Assembly: GCA_946894095.1 (NCBI GenBank)
Contig: OX335650.1
Location: forward strand, 9,362,001 to 9,426,000
Length of the DNA stretch: 64,000 nucleotides
Direction of reading: 5' to 3'
Origin: Incurvaria masculella
Taxonomy: Eukaryota; Arthropoda; Insecta; Lepidoptera; Incurvariidae
The number at the start of each line of letters is the position of its first letter. Positions within the stretch are counted from its first letter, which is position 1. The notes beneath the pieces are model-generated. The model searched no databases, was not told where the DNA came from, and was given only the letters and a program-made list of their open reading frames with translations. Below are positions 24,941 through 35,895 of the stretch, in pieces. The translations under genes were made by a program, and so were the position numbers.

Positions 24941-26049
24941 TCGTCTTTTTAATTTCTGATTTATTCAAATGTCGAAACAGCCTTTGTGGCTCGAACATTT
25001 ATTTTCACGCGTGTAATAAAATATTTACCGAGGTAAATGGGCTCTATCACGTCGATTCCAGAAGCCTCCGTCTGTGCGTATGCATTATTTATGGACGGAA
25101 TGTGTCTCGGTTTCTTTTAAAATTCGGTTAGGATTTACAACTGTCACAATATGCCTACGAATACGCTTGTTGGGAAATGTTTTTAAATCAAATTCTATGG
25201 GCTAGGTAGATACTCAGTTAGGAATAATAGATTGAAGAAGAAAATTAAAGATGTTTATAAATGTGTTTATTACCTGTGATCGTTGAAACTCGTTCCTTGT
25301 AGTCTACAGGGTTAAGAAATAATGTTTAAAATGAGAAAACATCAATCTATCTGTTACAAGTTTACTTTTAAATAAAAAGCTAGTTAGGCAACTTTTCAAA
25401 CTTAAGTATAATTTACAGTTACCGAAGGAAAGGATTTTATTACTATGTCCTAAATAAGTGATACGTAAATAATTGTTTTATACATTGTTTTATGTAGGAC
25501 GCTAACTCTCATATAGGAGGTACGCGACGCGACGCCCATGAGATTTCAAACTTTCACGGGGGTACAAAATCCATGCCGGCCGGCCATTAGCTTCACGAGT
25601 ATTAGTTTTAAATTGATAGTATTTATGAAAGTAATGAACTGGTAACCATTTTGTAATGTTGTCTAAAGTCCAACCTGCTGTTGGACTTACTGCGAGGCGT
25701 ACATGTAATTGTACATCTTTGTGAACACTCGTACTATACTAAATAAATAAATATTATTAACTATGCACAGTTGCTGTTGTCTTCTTGGCGACCCAGTCAT
25801 CTTAAGTAACCCATACCACAGTGGCCAGCCAGGTGTAGAAATGGTATACACGAACACTTTCATGCCCCAAGTGGTCAGGTTACAATTTTCTTTCATCAAA
25901 AATAATCCGGAGTCCTCTATTCAGAATTCCGAGTTGATGAATCAGAATCGTTCCCCGGAGAGGAATTTACTTGGACATTAAATTGGTATTGGTAATCGAT
26001 CGCAGCGTCAGATGAAATTAGTGGCATGAAATGGAAGCATGGATGGCAT

Positions 26050-26450
26050 GAATTTTTTGAGCGGCTCGTAGCCTTGTGTACCAGAGGTCTGGGCCAATTC
26101 CTCGCCCCGACATGCACCACTTTCTTTCTCTTTCAGAGTTCGATAAGTGCAATTCGTCACGAATGCGAGCTGCTCCATGGTTCGGAATCCGTGTAAAACT
26201 GTACGTCTCCTTCCCCTACTAGGTGGTAGGGTTTAAGCCCGCCTGGTTGGTACCATCGCATTGGATTAAAAGATGGTCGAAGCGGCAATGAAAAATTGTC
26301 CGTGTTTTCCATCCAGCTCAATGTAGCCGTGCTCATAAAGGGAAGGTCCGGGCATGGCACCTAATTCCTTCGGGAATGTGGTGTATTGGCCTAATATCAT
26401 AACGGTAGTTGTGTGGTATTAGCCATCCATGTCAGGTTGCATAAAAATGT
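26050..26450 (+). repeat. SINE with tRNA-like head, well preserved
   Basis: The head ('gcggctcgtag ... ggtctgggccaattcctcg') keeps the layout of the 49.6-kb tRNA-like head, though its B box is decayed. It is followed by 'gcaccactttctttctctttcagagttcgataagtg', the junction word 'tggttcggaatcc', and a complete body ending 'ggtattagccatccatgtcagg'. It is one of the best copies of the common body. Confidence 0.85.
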
Positions 26451-26933
26451 AACAGTGTTTCCGAATTTTGCGCTAACGAAAAATTAATTTCCATAAGGGT
26501 CCGTACATGCACCAGAATAGGTCGGAAGTTATGTATCGGTGGTTCAGATAAACTCGCCAGGGTTTTACTTGTCTACTTGTACGTGGTTTGCCGAGTTTAT
26601 TGTTCTATGCATACTTGACATCTCAAAGAGTGCGTGACCTCAGAACATTCTAAATAGCTCTTAACCTCCTTGAGGGCGCCCGGATATATCGGGCCGCGGT
26701 AAAGTTTTCCCACGTCAGCTTTCCATCAGCCGAAGCCGCGGTGTGGCCCCAAGGCTGTCACGCGCTCAGTCTGCGACTTATAATAATGGCTTCTAGCAGT
26801 CGGTACGTTCCGCCCGAGCCGTGACATGCAAATAGGCGCGCAAGTGCGCGTGGATCCGACAAGTGTGCGGCCTACGGGGTTACACAAGCGGTCAATATTA
26901 ATCTGACATATTGGAACTATGATGATATGCTTC

Positions 26934-27036
26934 GTCCTGCTTCCGACGAATGTCACGACCAATACTTTTTCAGATTATTTTCAAAATCTGATTGCAATGC
27001 TTAAAATGTAGATGTCGCTGAAACTCAAATTAATGA
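26934..27036 (+). repeat. 103-bp direct repeat, unit 1
   Basis: Identical by eye over all 103 positions to 27345-27447. The unit begins GTCCTGCTTCCGACGAATG, which in unit 2 is the 3' half of a tRNA-like domain. Unit 1 has only that 3' end and no tRNA-like 5' half. Confidence 0.9.
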
Positions 27037-27163
27037 GATAACGGTAATGTCGTATCCATTAAATACATAAAATTATCAAGTAAAATCCGGGCTGACTCTT
27101 AGTGTCCGATACCAAAAACGTCTTTGGTGACGACAGCAATAAGATTGATAGCTCAATCATTGC

Positions 27164-27358
27164 AGTCAAAATGCCTTAGCGTAGGATCAATACGCAAAAA
27201 CATCATCAGCGCCATCTAGCAGAAGATAGGGGAAGCATTGTGTCGATTCGAATATAATCGAGAAATTCGTTGGCTGATGTAATTGTCGGGATAGCTCAGT
27301 TGGTTTAGAGCAGTGGACATGTAATCCAAAGGTCGCAGGTTCATGTCCTGCTTCCGAC
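27164..27358 (+). repeat. Repeat ending in a tRNA-like domain, copy 2
   Basis: It starts with the same 'aaaatgccttagcgta' as the 11.7-kb copy. The tRNA-like domain at 27285-27358 folds well: acceptor GTCGGGA pairs with TTCCGAC (one G-U), the D stem is GCTC/GAGC and the T stem GCAGG/CCTGC. Position 33 of the anticodon loop is A instead of U, the D loop has an extra base and no CCA-ready discriminator context is clear. I therefore treat it as a SINE-type domain and not a tRNA gene. The anticodon arm most resembles Tyr or Thr types. Confidence 0.75.
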
Positions 27359-27447
27359 GAATGTCACGACCAATACTTTTTCAGATTATTTTCAAAATCT
27401 GATTGCAATGCTTAAAATGTAGATGTCGCTGAAACTCAAATTAATGA
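27345..27447 (+). repeat. 103-bp direct repeat, unit 2
   Basis: Exact match to 26934-27036 (offset 411 bp). The word TATTGGAACTATG flanks the pair: once before unit 1 (near 26909) and once after unit 2 (27448-27460). That suggests a local copy-and-paste rearrangement bracketed by this word. Confidence 0.9.
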
Positions 27448-28089
27448 TATTGGAACTATGTTCCACCGCGCCTTGAGCGGATGATGGCTGGATGAAAAAT
27501 TGTGTCCTCGACGCTTTTTCTGTCAAACAGACAGTGACGTTGACACTTTTTACGTTGAAGAAAGTACCAGGACTAGAGAAATTGAGAATGAATAGAGAAT
27601 GAGATGTTTTATATTTTTGTAACACTATAATCTACGGTTGAGCACCGTCTGTGCGACGACGTAGCTTTTCTTTTATTTTTAGGATCCCCTTGAATTTCTA
27701 TGGAATTTTAATATATTTAAATATCTTCAAAAGTACGAGGGCGGCAGAAATTGTTAGGAGATGTTTTTTTCCTGTATCCTTTGCCTTTCACCAGTTTCTA
27801 GTTTCTGATGTTATTTGCTTATTCTTCACATTGATATTTGTCCCATTTTAACATGTGTCGTAGGAGATGTTTTAAAATGTTGTCCAACTAGCGCAGACGA
27901 ACCCAAGCCACAGATCACATATCGCATATTCGCATATCGCGAAAGGAAAATCGTTCCTACCGGGTGTCCAGCGACACCTCTAGTAATTTGTTTGAGCTCT
28001 TTGCTTTTGGGTTATCGTGGTTTTACTTTTCTTCTATGTGAATACAAAAGTGCATTACATATCATAGTACGCTGAAGAAAGAAACCCGA

Positions 28090-28345
28090 TAGAGTCTTGC
28101 ATGGCAGATGTCGTGTGTTCAAATCTCCGACCTTTCGTTCACTTTCTAAGTTGGATATGTGCATTTTCGTTACAAATGCGAGCTGTTCCATGGTTCGGAA
28201 TACTGTAGGTCCCCATCGCATTGGATGAAAATATCCATGTTTTCCATCCAGTCCAATGTAGCCGTGCTCTGGAATGACACCTTCGAAAATGCGAAAAATT
28301 TTTCGGCTAATACCATACCGTATTAGCCATCCAAGTAATCAAGAA
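28090..28345 (+). repeat. SINE with tRNA-like head, internally deleted
   Basis: The head has a B box GTGTTCAAATCTCC (about 28111-28124), then 'tttcgttcactttctaagttgg', 'gctgttccatggttcggaatac' and 'ccatgttttccatccagtccaatgtagccg'. The remaining body is shortened and ends 'tattagccatccaag'. Confidence 0.75.
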
Positions 28346-28694
28346 AACATTCTCCAACTTAACAATAATTTGTGGTAATAGTTTAACATTTAATATAGTC
28401 TGCGATCGCGGTTTATCAAGGTTCAAGGATAATTCGCATATTTGGTTGAAAAACATTTATTCAAATTCGTCCATGCGTGGCGTAAAAAGAGAATCGAAGC
28501 GGCAAAAGTAAAAAAAAATATTTCGTAATTTTGCCCTAATAACTTTGAAACACTCATAAAATTTATTCGAGTTGTCTGCACAGATATAAAGTGTCTCACT
28601 CTAAATAACTTCGCGAGTCAAGCAATTCTTTAAAAAAACCGTATATCTATTATTTATTTATAAGCATTCTTAAAAACCTGTTGAGGAAAAGAAA

Positions 28695-28792
28695 ACTGAC
28701 GATGCCTCAAGAATATAATTATATGTTACATAACTGTAAAAAATTGTATTTATGTGTGCAAATAAAAAAAAGATTTGATTTGATTTGATATG
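28695..28792 (+). repeat. Possible LINE 3' tail ending in (TTTGA)n
   Basis: 'tgtatttatgtgtgcaaataaa' followed by repeated TTTGA resembles the 3' ends of several insect non-LTR retrotransposons. No coding part is attached. The call is tentative. Confidence 0.3.
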
Positions 28793-29045
28793 AAGCGCCC
28801 GGAACGCGCTAACGACCACGTACGAACGGCGCAGGCGCAGCCGCCACTTACCGCGCGCACTCTACCATTATTTCAATTCATTTAACCCACAAATGATGAA
28901 CGTAGGTTCCGAATATTTTGACTCTTTCATTGTCTGAGACTAACCCTGCAATTTTAATGTTTTGTTTCCTCGGATAGAGCTAATGTAGTTACAGACAGGT
29001 GAAGAATTGGGAATTGCCTCGATTAATGCTCCTACAAGTGTTCAA

Positions 29046-29190
29046 TAGTCTGGCTGGAGTGCACAATCTCAGGGTAGTTTGATAGTTATGATTACCTTAG
29101 ATCAGTCTTCTTTCTTCTTCAGGCAAAAAAAAAGGACCGATATATTTTAAATTATCACCAACCACAGATCGTGCACTCCAGCCTAATCAT
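29046..29190. repeat. Imperfect inverted repeat, about 145 bp
   Basis: GGCTGGAGTGCAC at 29052-29064 is matched in inverse orientation by GTGCACTCCAGCC at 29172-29184. Weaker pairing continues inward for about 30 bp. It could be a small MITE or a transcribed hairpin. Confidence 0.6.
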
Positions 29191-30254
29191 AAATATATTC
29201 TAGAGTTGAGTTTTCCCGTCTACTGCAAGTTCATTGCAGCTCCACTACGTGTGACGACCACATTGGTATTCTCGGTGGCGACCTGAAGCATGACCTTTGC
29301 ACACCATATTAAGCATAAATTAAGTTCCTCTTTAAAAACTAGGAGTCCTGAACAGGATGCGTCAGTATGTCACGGCGAACCAAAACCGCTGCTCTGACAG
29401 GCGCAGATAAGGTGTTTCTTGGAATATTGCTTACATCTGTGGGACGGTTCACCTAAATAAGTCCTGCTGAACCCCTATCACTAAATGCAGCGTCGCTGAA
29501 CCACCGCACATGGATGTAGGATCTCTCTTTCTGATTTATTGTACATCTTTACTACGGAGAATTCTCCATGAAACTACATAACGCCATCCAGTCCCCTTTG
29601 CCCTTTCCTCCTTATTAGCTGTCAACATACCTCATATTATAAACAACCGATCCTGTAACCAGTCCTGCACCTCTTTACCACATGATATACAATATTTGCT
29701 TTGTGTTTTTTACGTATTATACAATTAAAAATAATCTGTGCTCAAAAACATGTGATAAGGGTGAAAATAACTGGCTTAATGGAAAATAAAAGGTTAAATG
29801 TAGTTGACAGACTGATAATTGTTTCAAGGTTCACATCTTTTTCAAAACAAACCTAAATGAAGCATTGACGAGTCTGGTATCGTCGCCGCCTCTAATATTT
29901 TTACAAGTCTATCCTGCAAATCACAGAGCGCGTAATTTAGTATGAAACCGCTCATTTGATATGAATTTGAATGTGTGTAATGATACCTAGCGCTCGCAAG
30001 TCTTCCCTGAGTAAGCAGGCGAGCGAAGCGACGGGTGACGACATGTCGGTTTTCCGATCTGTAATCAAAACCAAATTATCTCCGTTGACAGGCACAGTTT
30101 TAGGTTATGTTGGTCGATGCACTGATTCGTGTCAGTGCCCCTTTCACTTAATTTGAATGATTTACTGACTTTTATTTACTCACATACTTAGCTTCTAACT
30201 GCCTCACATTCGCCTTGTATGTTCTCGACTGGAAAGAGACGCCTTTTATTTTTG

Positions 30255-30475
30255 TTTTTTTTATGTAACTATATAGCACACCCACCATTATGGTATAAAT
30301 TCAACAAATAGCATTTTCGAAGGAATTAAGTGCCATGCCAGGACCTTCCCTTTATGAGCACGGGGAAATTGAATTGGATGGAAAATACGGAAAAATTGTT
30401 CATTGATGCCGATATTAATGCGATGGTACCAACCCGAGGGGGTTCACACTTCTTCCAAGTAGAGTCTTTCAAGGA
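30255..30475 (-). repeat. SINE body, 5'-truncated
   Basis: On the + strand it begins with T-rich DNA and 'atgtaactatatagc', then 'aagtgccatgccaggaccttccctttatgagcacgg', 'ggatggaaaata', 'gcgatggtaccaacccg'. The tail and central body are present and the head is missing. Confidence 0.75.
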
Positions 30476-30884
30476 CTCCAGATATTCGTGGCGAAATTAA
30501 CATATCCTGCTCAAAGTCGAGCAAGTGGCTATGTTTTTAGTTTTCTGTCTTTCAAGTTGGGAATGATCAACTTTTTTCCACAGAAAATTTTACCTGTGTA
30601 AAATGTTAATAATAACAGAGATAGCTATCTGAAACGGCTTCAAGTAGTTTCAATGATTTTAATGTCACATGTAAAGACATGATTTTTGTCAGCGTTTGTA
30701 AGCATAAATAAAACCAAAAGTTGTGGAATGCGCTCAAAGAAAGAATAAAATTAAGAGCAATTTGTGGTCACTTCGTATAATGAGGGCCACTCGTGCGCTG
30801 CGTCTGCCCTCATCAAGTGTGTACTCTGTCAGCGATGCAAGGATTCATTAAGTATGTAACACTGAACACAAAAATATTTCATAA

Positions 30885-31408
30885 GGTGGCCCTTCCCAGC
30901 GGGAAACTCCGGGGAACTCATTCGCGGACACGGTACAAAACCGTGCTATTGCGCTCTGGGACCTTCTCTGTTTCAAATAAAAATACAGGCTCCGTGATGA
31001 GGGGGCCACAAAGCAGACAATGCGCATAGTGTTTGATTTAGTAAGATTTACGAAATTCTTGATTAAAAGACGACTCACAGCTATATGTAAATGACGACCA
31101 CTGTGGTCAAAAATCAAACAAACACTAAATTGATTATAAATCTTCATGAAACAAGCTAGGTCTGATGACCAATCTTTTTAAGGTGTTTTTTTTTTATCGT
31201 TGAGTAATTCATATGCAAAGTTATTGTATAAAACGCGCGAAAAAAATATGAACTTTCGGACCTTATAACTTAGAAACCTAACAAAATTGTACAATGCCAA
31301 CATACATCAGGCATCTAGTTTTATCAAATAAAGCTATTTTGAGTATTATTTTGTATCTCTGACAAGAAATATGCGCATGATCTTGTTTCCACGTTTGTAT
31401 GGGGGAAA
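30885..31408 (+). mobile_element. TTAA-flanked MITE, 3'-truncated copy
   Basis: It starts GGTGGCCC at 30885 (flank ATAA, a decayed TTAA) and aligns with 51135-51640. Shared stretches include 'ctcattcgcgg', 'gctctgggaccttctctgtttc', 'acgcgcgaaaaa' and 'cttataacttagaaacc'. The right terminal inverted repeat is not present; similarity ends near 31408. Confidence 0.75.
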
Positions 31409-31489
31409 TTGTACTTATTTTATCAAGATTTTTATGATGGCTTAAAATATAAAACTGAGATCTTCCTAAACTCATCTCCCTAACCTAAT

Positions 31490-31830
31490 CACAATCTTCT
31501 GACCCCAGTTTCGCGCCAACCAATCGCAGAACTGCGTTTTTTCCTAAGGTTTTTCCGCGGCCGCAATATAATTTCACCCCGCAGGGAGGAAAGCGTCGAT
31601 ACATTACGAACGCAGATATTCTCGCGTTTGATTGATAGCTAAATTGCACCGGAGCGGGCAACACCGATCATTTCTCGACAATTAAATGCGCTGCAAGTCG
31701 AATAATCGCATGACCGGCGCAATTACCCACGTTGGCTAGCCGCTGCCGGCTTGTTCTGTTCTGTTGCCCGCCTCGTTCGGATTCCGTTGTCCAAGTTGCG
31801 TACATCGACTGGCCGGTTGGGTAACGCGAG
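31490..31830. promoter_or_regulatory. Candidate enhancer in intron 2
   Basis: Moderately GC-rich DNA without recognisable repeats, bounded by AT-rich sequence, with several homeodomain-type ATTA/AATAAT words (for example 'gcgcaattaccc' near 31716). Only composition and motif words support it. Confidence 0.2.
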
Positions 31831-32439
31831 ATCTATTCCTGATCGGGGACAATGCTGCATGCAAAAACGTTTAAAAGCAGTGAAACCGAGATGTTCATTC
31901 ACGTAGTTGACATCACTATGGGTTCGTTGCGTGGAAGTTATTTAGGAAAACACTCGGCACGCGGTTTTAGCACCCCATATCCTTTTCTATCGTTCTTGGC
32001 TGCACCTACAAAGTGGTTATTAAAAGGCTATGTTAACGATTTGCTCAAACCTCATTCATTATTCAATGGTCTGGGATAGTTCAACGATGAAAAGTTTGAA
32101 AAGTTTACTCTTGGAAATGTTATCAGCATTTCATTTAGTTTGTGGAGTGAAGCTGTAGTTTCGAATTAACATTCAGTAGTAGGAGGAGCAGACAAGTTGT
32201 AGGCGTGTAGCCAGCAACATGCTCGCGCAATACTGCTAGCTCAACGAACTTGTTCTAAATGTTATACATTTATGAGAACTGTCGAACGTTTTACTGTTTT
32301 ACCGTTTTACTTGCTGAAGTAACATATATTCATTTTAATAGGTATAATAGGTTGATTAATTTTCTATACAGACTCATCCCCTAAATTGGTGCCCGTATTT
32401 AAAATTAAGCCCTTGTTCGCATACATAAAAAACTATGCT

Positions 32440-32740
32440 CAAAAGTTAAATAAAGGTGCCAAAGCACCGGCATCGCGAATCGAGCCCCCGGTGTCATAAC
32501 ACCCGCGCCGGCGCCGCGACAGGAATCCATCAGGGGCACTGAACAAAGCCCCAATTAATCATCCACAAATCAGTTAAAGAATACTAAACCGTTTAGCGCC
32601 TTTGCAGCACTCATCGGCGCTTTGAGGGCAACACTGGCAGGCTTCGTACGTTCGGAAGCATTCACTCCAGGCAACAATGGGCCCCGGCAAGAAATGTAAC
32701 AGGCGGCCGGATAATTAAATTTGAATTAGAAAAACCTTTT
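32440..32740. promoter_or_regulatory. Candidate enhancer in intron 2
   Basis: A GC-richer block free of recognisable repeats, with CCAATTAATC at 32551-32560 and GGATAATTAAATTTG near 32709, both of homeodomain type. No coding signal. Conservation is untested. Confidence 0.25.
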
Positions 32741-33475
32741 TTTACCAAGTGGTGAGTTTTGCCTCGTCACCGGGTAAATGGACCCGGCTTTGCTTAATGT
32801 GAAGTGATCCTTATGGGCACTCATCGATTCGTTTGTCGGTTTTATAGCCTCACGCTAAAATTGCTATAAAGCGTTTTGTGCGATTTGAAGCTTCATGTTC
32901 GAATATTAATTGTAATTATAGCTTACATAATTAAATTCAGCCAAAAAATCCATATCGTGCATTTCAGCTCACGCATAAATCCAACCTAAGCGTGGGCTCG
33001 TAAGAGATGTTCCCCATACAAATGTAGTTAACCAAACATTTGAAAATCGATGTTAAAACTTGATTTTGGGTAACTTATACTGGGTGGGGCAAAAGTCAAG
33101 GCGGGGATACCACCTAGCGCGCCTACCCCGCTGTCTCCAATTTTCAAAAACAACGTAAACGCACATGCCACGTGCAAACATAGTCGCCGACGTTTTGGCG
33201 GGCTTTTATGGGTTGGAACTGCCGTGACGAATGTATTTTTTGAGCACATTTGCGCGCGGTGGCGATGTTTTGACTGTGTGGCATACAACGCGCCGCTGGT
33301 TTCCCCTTACAATTATAAGGCCACTTTACCCATACGGCGGAGACGCGATATCGACCGCATTCTATGCTATATGATAGCTATGTGCATATGCGCCTGGTGA
33401 TAATTAATCTGTAAGGGTAAGAGTAAGTTTGATACTAAAACTAATTTGACGATTTTTAGAAATCTTTGCCGTATG

Positions 33476-33858
33476 TTTTTTTTTTATCTGACTCGACATG
33501 GATGGCTAATACCACAAGTTCTGTCATGGTATTAGCTTAACACACCACATGGGAACTAGGTGCCATGCCAGGACCTTCCTTATATTGCACGGCTACACTG
33601 AACTGGATGGAAAACACGGACAATTTTCATTACCGCTTCGACCATCGTTCATCCAATGCGATGATACCAACCCGGGCGGGATAAACCCTACCACCTAGTA
33701 AGTAAGGAAGGGGACCTACAGCTTAACGTGGAATCCGAACCACGGCCAGCCTCTCTCAACAGTCGAATGGTCACCCATCCAAGACCAGACCGGACCCAGC
33801 GTTGCTTAACTTCGGAGAGCGATCGCCGAAGTGTCGCGCCACTGGGCCACTGAGGCTG
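33476..33858 (-). repeat. SINE with 5S-rRNA-derived head, best copy
   Basis: Read on the minus strand, the head keeps the 5S internal promoter. The A-box region CCGAAGTTAAGCAAC is at 33815-33801 and the C box GGTCTTGGATGGGTGACC at 33786-33769. Then come the junction word 'gtggttcggattccacg' and the common body, ending in a T-rich (minus: A-rich) tail at 33476. The head identifies it as a SINE3-type (5S-derived) element. It is inserted next to a 'catacata'-type repeat at 33860-33910. Confidence 0.9.
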
Positions 33859-34889
33859 GTATGTATATGTAAGCATGTTTGTATGTTCCTCCATAACTCT
33901 TAAACCAATCATCCTAATTATGTGAGACTAAGCCCCGGTTGCACGAAGAGACGACTGAGTTAATCAATGTTCAAACACGTTACTTTTAGTGATACGCATA
34001 GAGCTCCTTCCATACTGTCCACACAAAGTGACGTGTTTGATCGTACTTTGACGTTGATTTTGATTATTTCTCCTTTCGTGCACTCGGCCCTTAGTACACG
34101 TACCCCTGGACACAAGATAGGCTATATAAAATTTCGTTCAGATTATGTTAACATGTGGCTGTCATACAAACCGGAATACACCGCGCGCCCCGGCGCCGCG
34201 TATGGAGGGTAACAGTATTAATACCGCATACAGCATACATTAACTAATAGGAAGAGCGATCAACTAGGAAGGTTTGTGTACATAATTTCTAAATATTTTA
34301 TGCAAACCTTAAGAGAACAGTGAAAACCAAATAATCGAAAATTTTAGGTGTTAATAAGGCCTACAGAAAAGCCCGTGATATCACGTGTCTTACCTCTTAC
34401 GGTACATTTATATTAATAACATTTTAAAACTTTTGAAGATTTTATTGAAAATTTATTGTATAAACACGAAATAAAATTACAATGAACTAAAGCTGTCTTA
34501 AATTAATATTAAATAGTCTAACATGTAAAAGTAAAATTTAAATTAAAACTAAAAATAAAGAAAAATGTGGATCGGGGAGTAATCCAATGAAGACTAATAA
34601 AAAAATATGGGTTACTTACTCTATTCAGATACATGTGTCATTTACCTTTTGCATTTAATATTAGATTAAATGTTTCTTTCACACTAATATATCATTAAAA
34701 AATGTTTTAAAGATATCAAGATAGAGATCACCAATCTCTCATGTTTAGGCATTTGCTACCATTTATCCGATTTCGATGCTAATGGTATCGAAGTATGGCT
34801 TGGTATTTCCCGCAACTTTGGGACTACTTGGCATCACACTACATCGCCAAAGATGCGACTAGTGGGATAAAATGCTTATTACTTGGGAA

Positions 34890-35122
34890 GCATATATATT
34901 TAAAAAAATAGCCACCAAATGGTTACGAAGCTCTAAATGGGAATGATTGGATGTTTCTCATTAAATATTGCCATATCGGCTCAAACGATCTTGATTCAAT
35001 TTGGTAGATGGATACATTGTTCTGGACCAGCATTTTAAACCAGCCCTTTGGGCTACTTCGTATGCATGAAATAATTCAGCCCGACATTAACCCGAGCAGA
35101 GCCGGCTACCGCAGCTAGTATA
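34890..35122 (-). repeat. Repeat beginning ACTAGCTGCGG, copy 1
   Basis: The minus strand reads ACTAGCTGCGGTAGCCGGCTCTGCTCGGGT, followed by 'tgaattatttc', 'ggctggt', 'gtatccatc' and 'gatcgtttgagccgatatggca'. The order matches the copy at 48027. I cannot assign it to a named class. Confidence 0.65.
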
Positions 35123-35525
35123 AAATAAATGCGCAAGACTCTAGCGCGTTAGAAGTGAAACTTCTTAGGTTCTTGCATTTCTTGACGTATGCCCTGCACG
35201 TGAAGACATGAGAGCATTTTGGAGTTTATAACAGGACTAGACTTGGGTTATCTGAAGTCGGAGCATTTCAGTTTTCTTCTGATCCAGGCCGATTTTTACC
35301 GCAAATAGTGAAGCTCCACTTCTAAATATCACAAGAACCTGAATGTAAAGATGCTAAAACACTTATGAAAATAGAATCACGTTGCTGCCGAAACACCCCG
35401 CTTCAAATTGCGCGGAAATGTGTGCGGGCTCTCAAATGAATGTAAAATTGATCGATAAGATAAGTGAGCCCCGCAGCTTGGCGGGAAGTGATGGGACGGG
35501 AAGGGCTATTTAATTCCAGCTCGCT

Positions 35526-35542
35526 GACAGCAGAGGGCGCTG
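35526..35542 (+). promoter_or_regulatory. CTCF-like motif
   Basis: GACAGCAGAGGGCGCTG matches the conserved animal CTCF core (C-x-x-Y-A-G-R-K-G-G-C-G-C) closely. It lies in a stretch without recognisable repeats in the middle of the longest fully contained intron. Confidence 0.4.
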
Positions 35543-35699
35543 CCGGTTTCTATAATTTACAGATCCTAGATCCCGGAGATAAGTTTTTATTATGCGCACG
35601 GCAAGCATGGAAAAAAACGAATGCTAATATTGAGGTCTCTGTGACTTTATTGAATGCCAGATATAACGCCTGGTAAGATTGAGCTATGTGGGCTCAAAA

Positions 35700-35895
35700 A
35701 ATACAAGTGGTCCCACTGCATTTAAAACATTACAGCGGCAAAATAAATACACACTCTGTGAGAATTTCAGCTGCCCACCTTTTACGGTTCATGAGATACA
35801 GCCCTGTTACAGACGGATGGATGGACGGACGGACGGACAGTAGAGGCTTAGTAATAGGGTTCCGTTTTGTACCCTTTTGGTACGGAACCCTAAAA
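35700..35895 (+). repeat. Repeat ending in a 3' hairpin, copy 1
   Basis: Landmarks: 'agcggcaaaataaatacacactctgtgag', 'catgagatacagccctg', a GGAC-rich tract (35815-35840), 'cttagtaatagggttccg'. A 3' hairpin at 35857-35890 follows (GGGTTCC...GGAACCC with inner GTACC/GGTAC). The end is CTAAAAA. Other copies lie at 56405 and 61647. Confidence 0.75.

Noticed and set aside
27285..27358. A functional tRNA gene
   Set aside because: The fold is good, but position 33 is A instead of U, the D loop is enlarged and a related decayed copy exists at 11.86 kb in the same repeat context. It is a repeat-borne tRNA-like domain.
33740..33858. A 5S rRNA gene
   Set aside because: Only part of 5S with its internal promoter is present, with many changes, and it is fused to a SINE body; no complete 120-nt gene.
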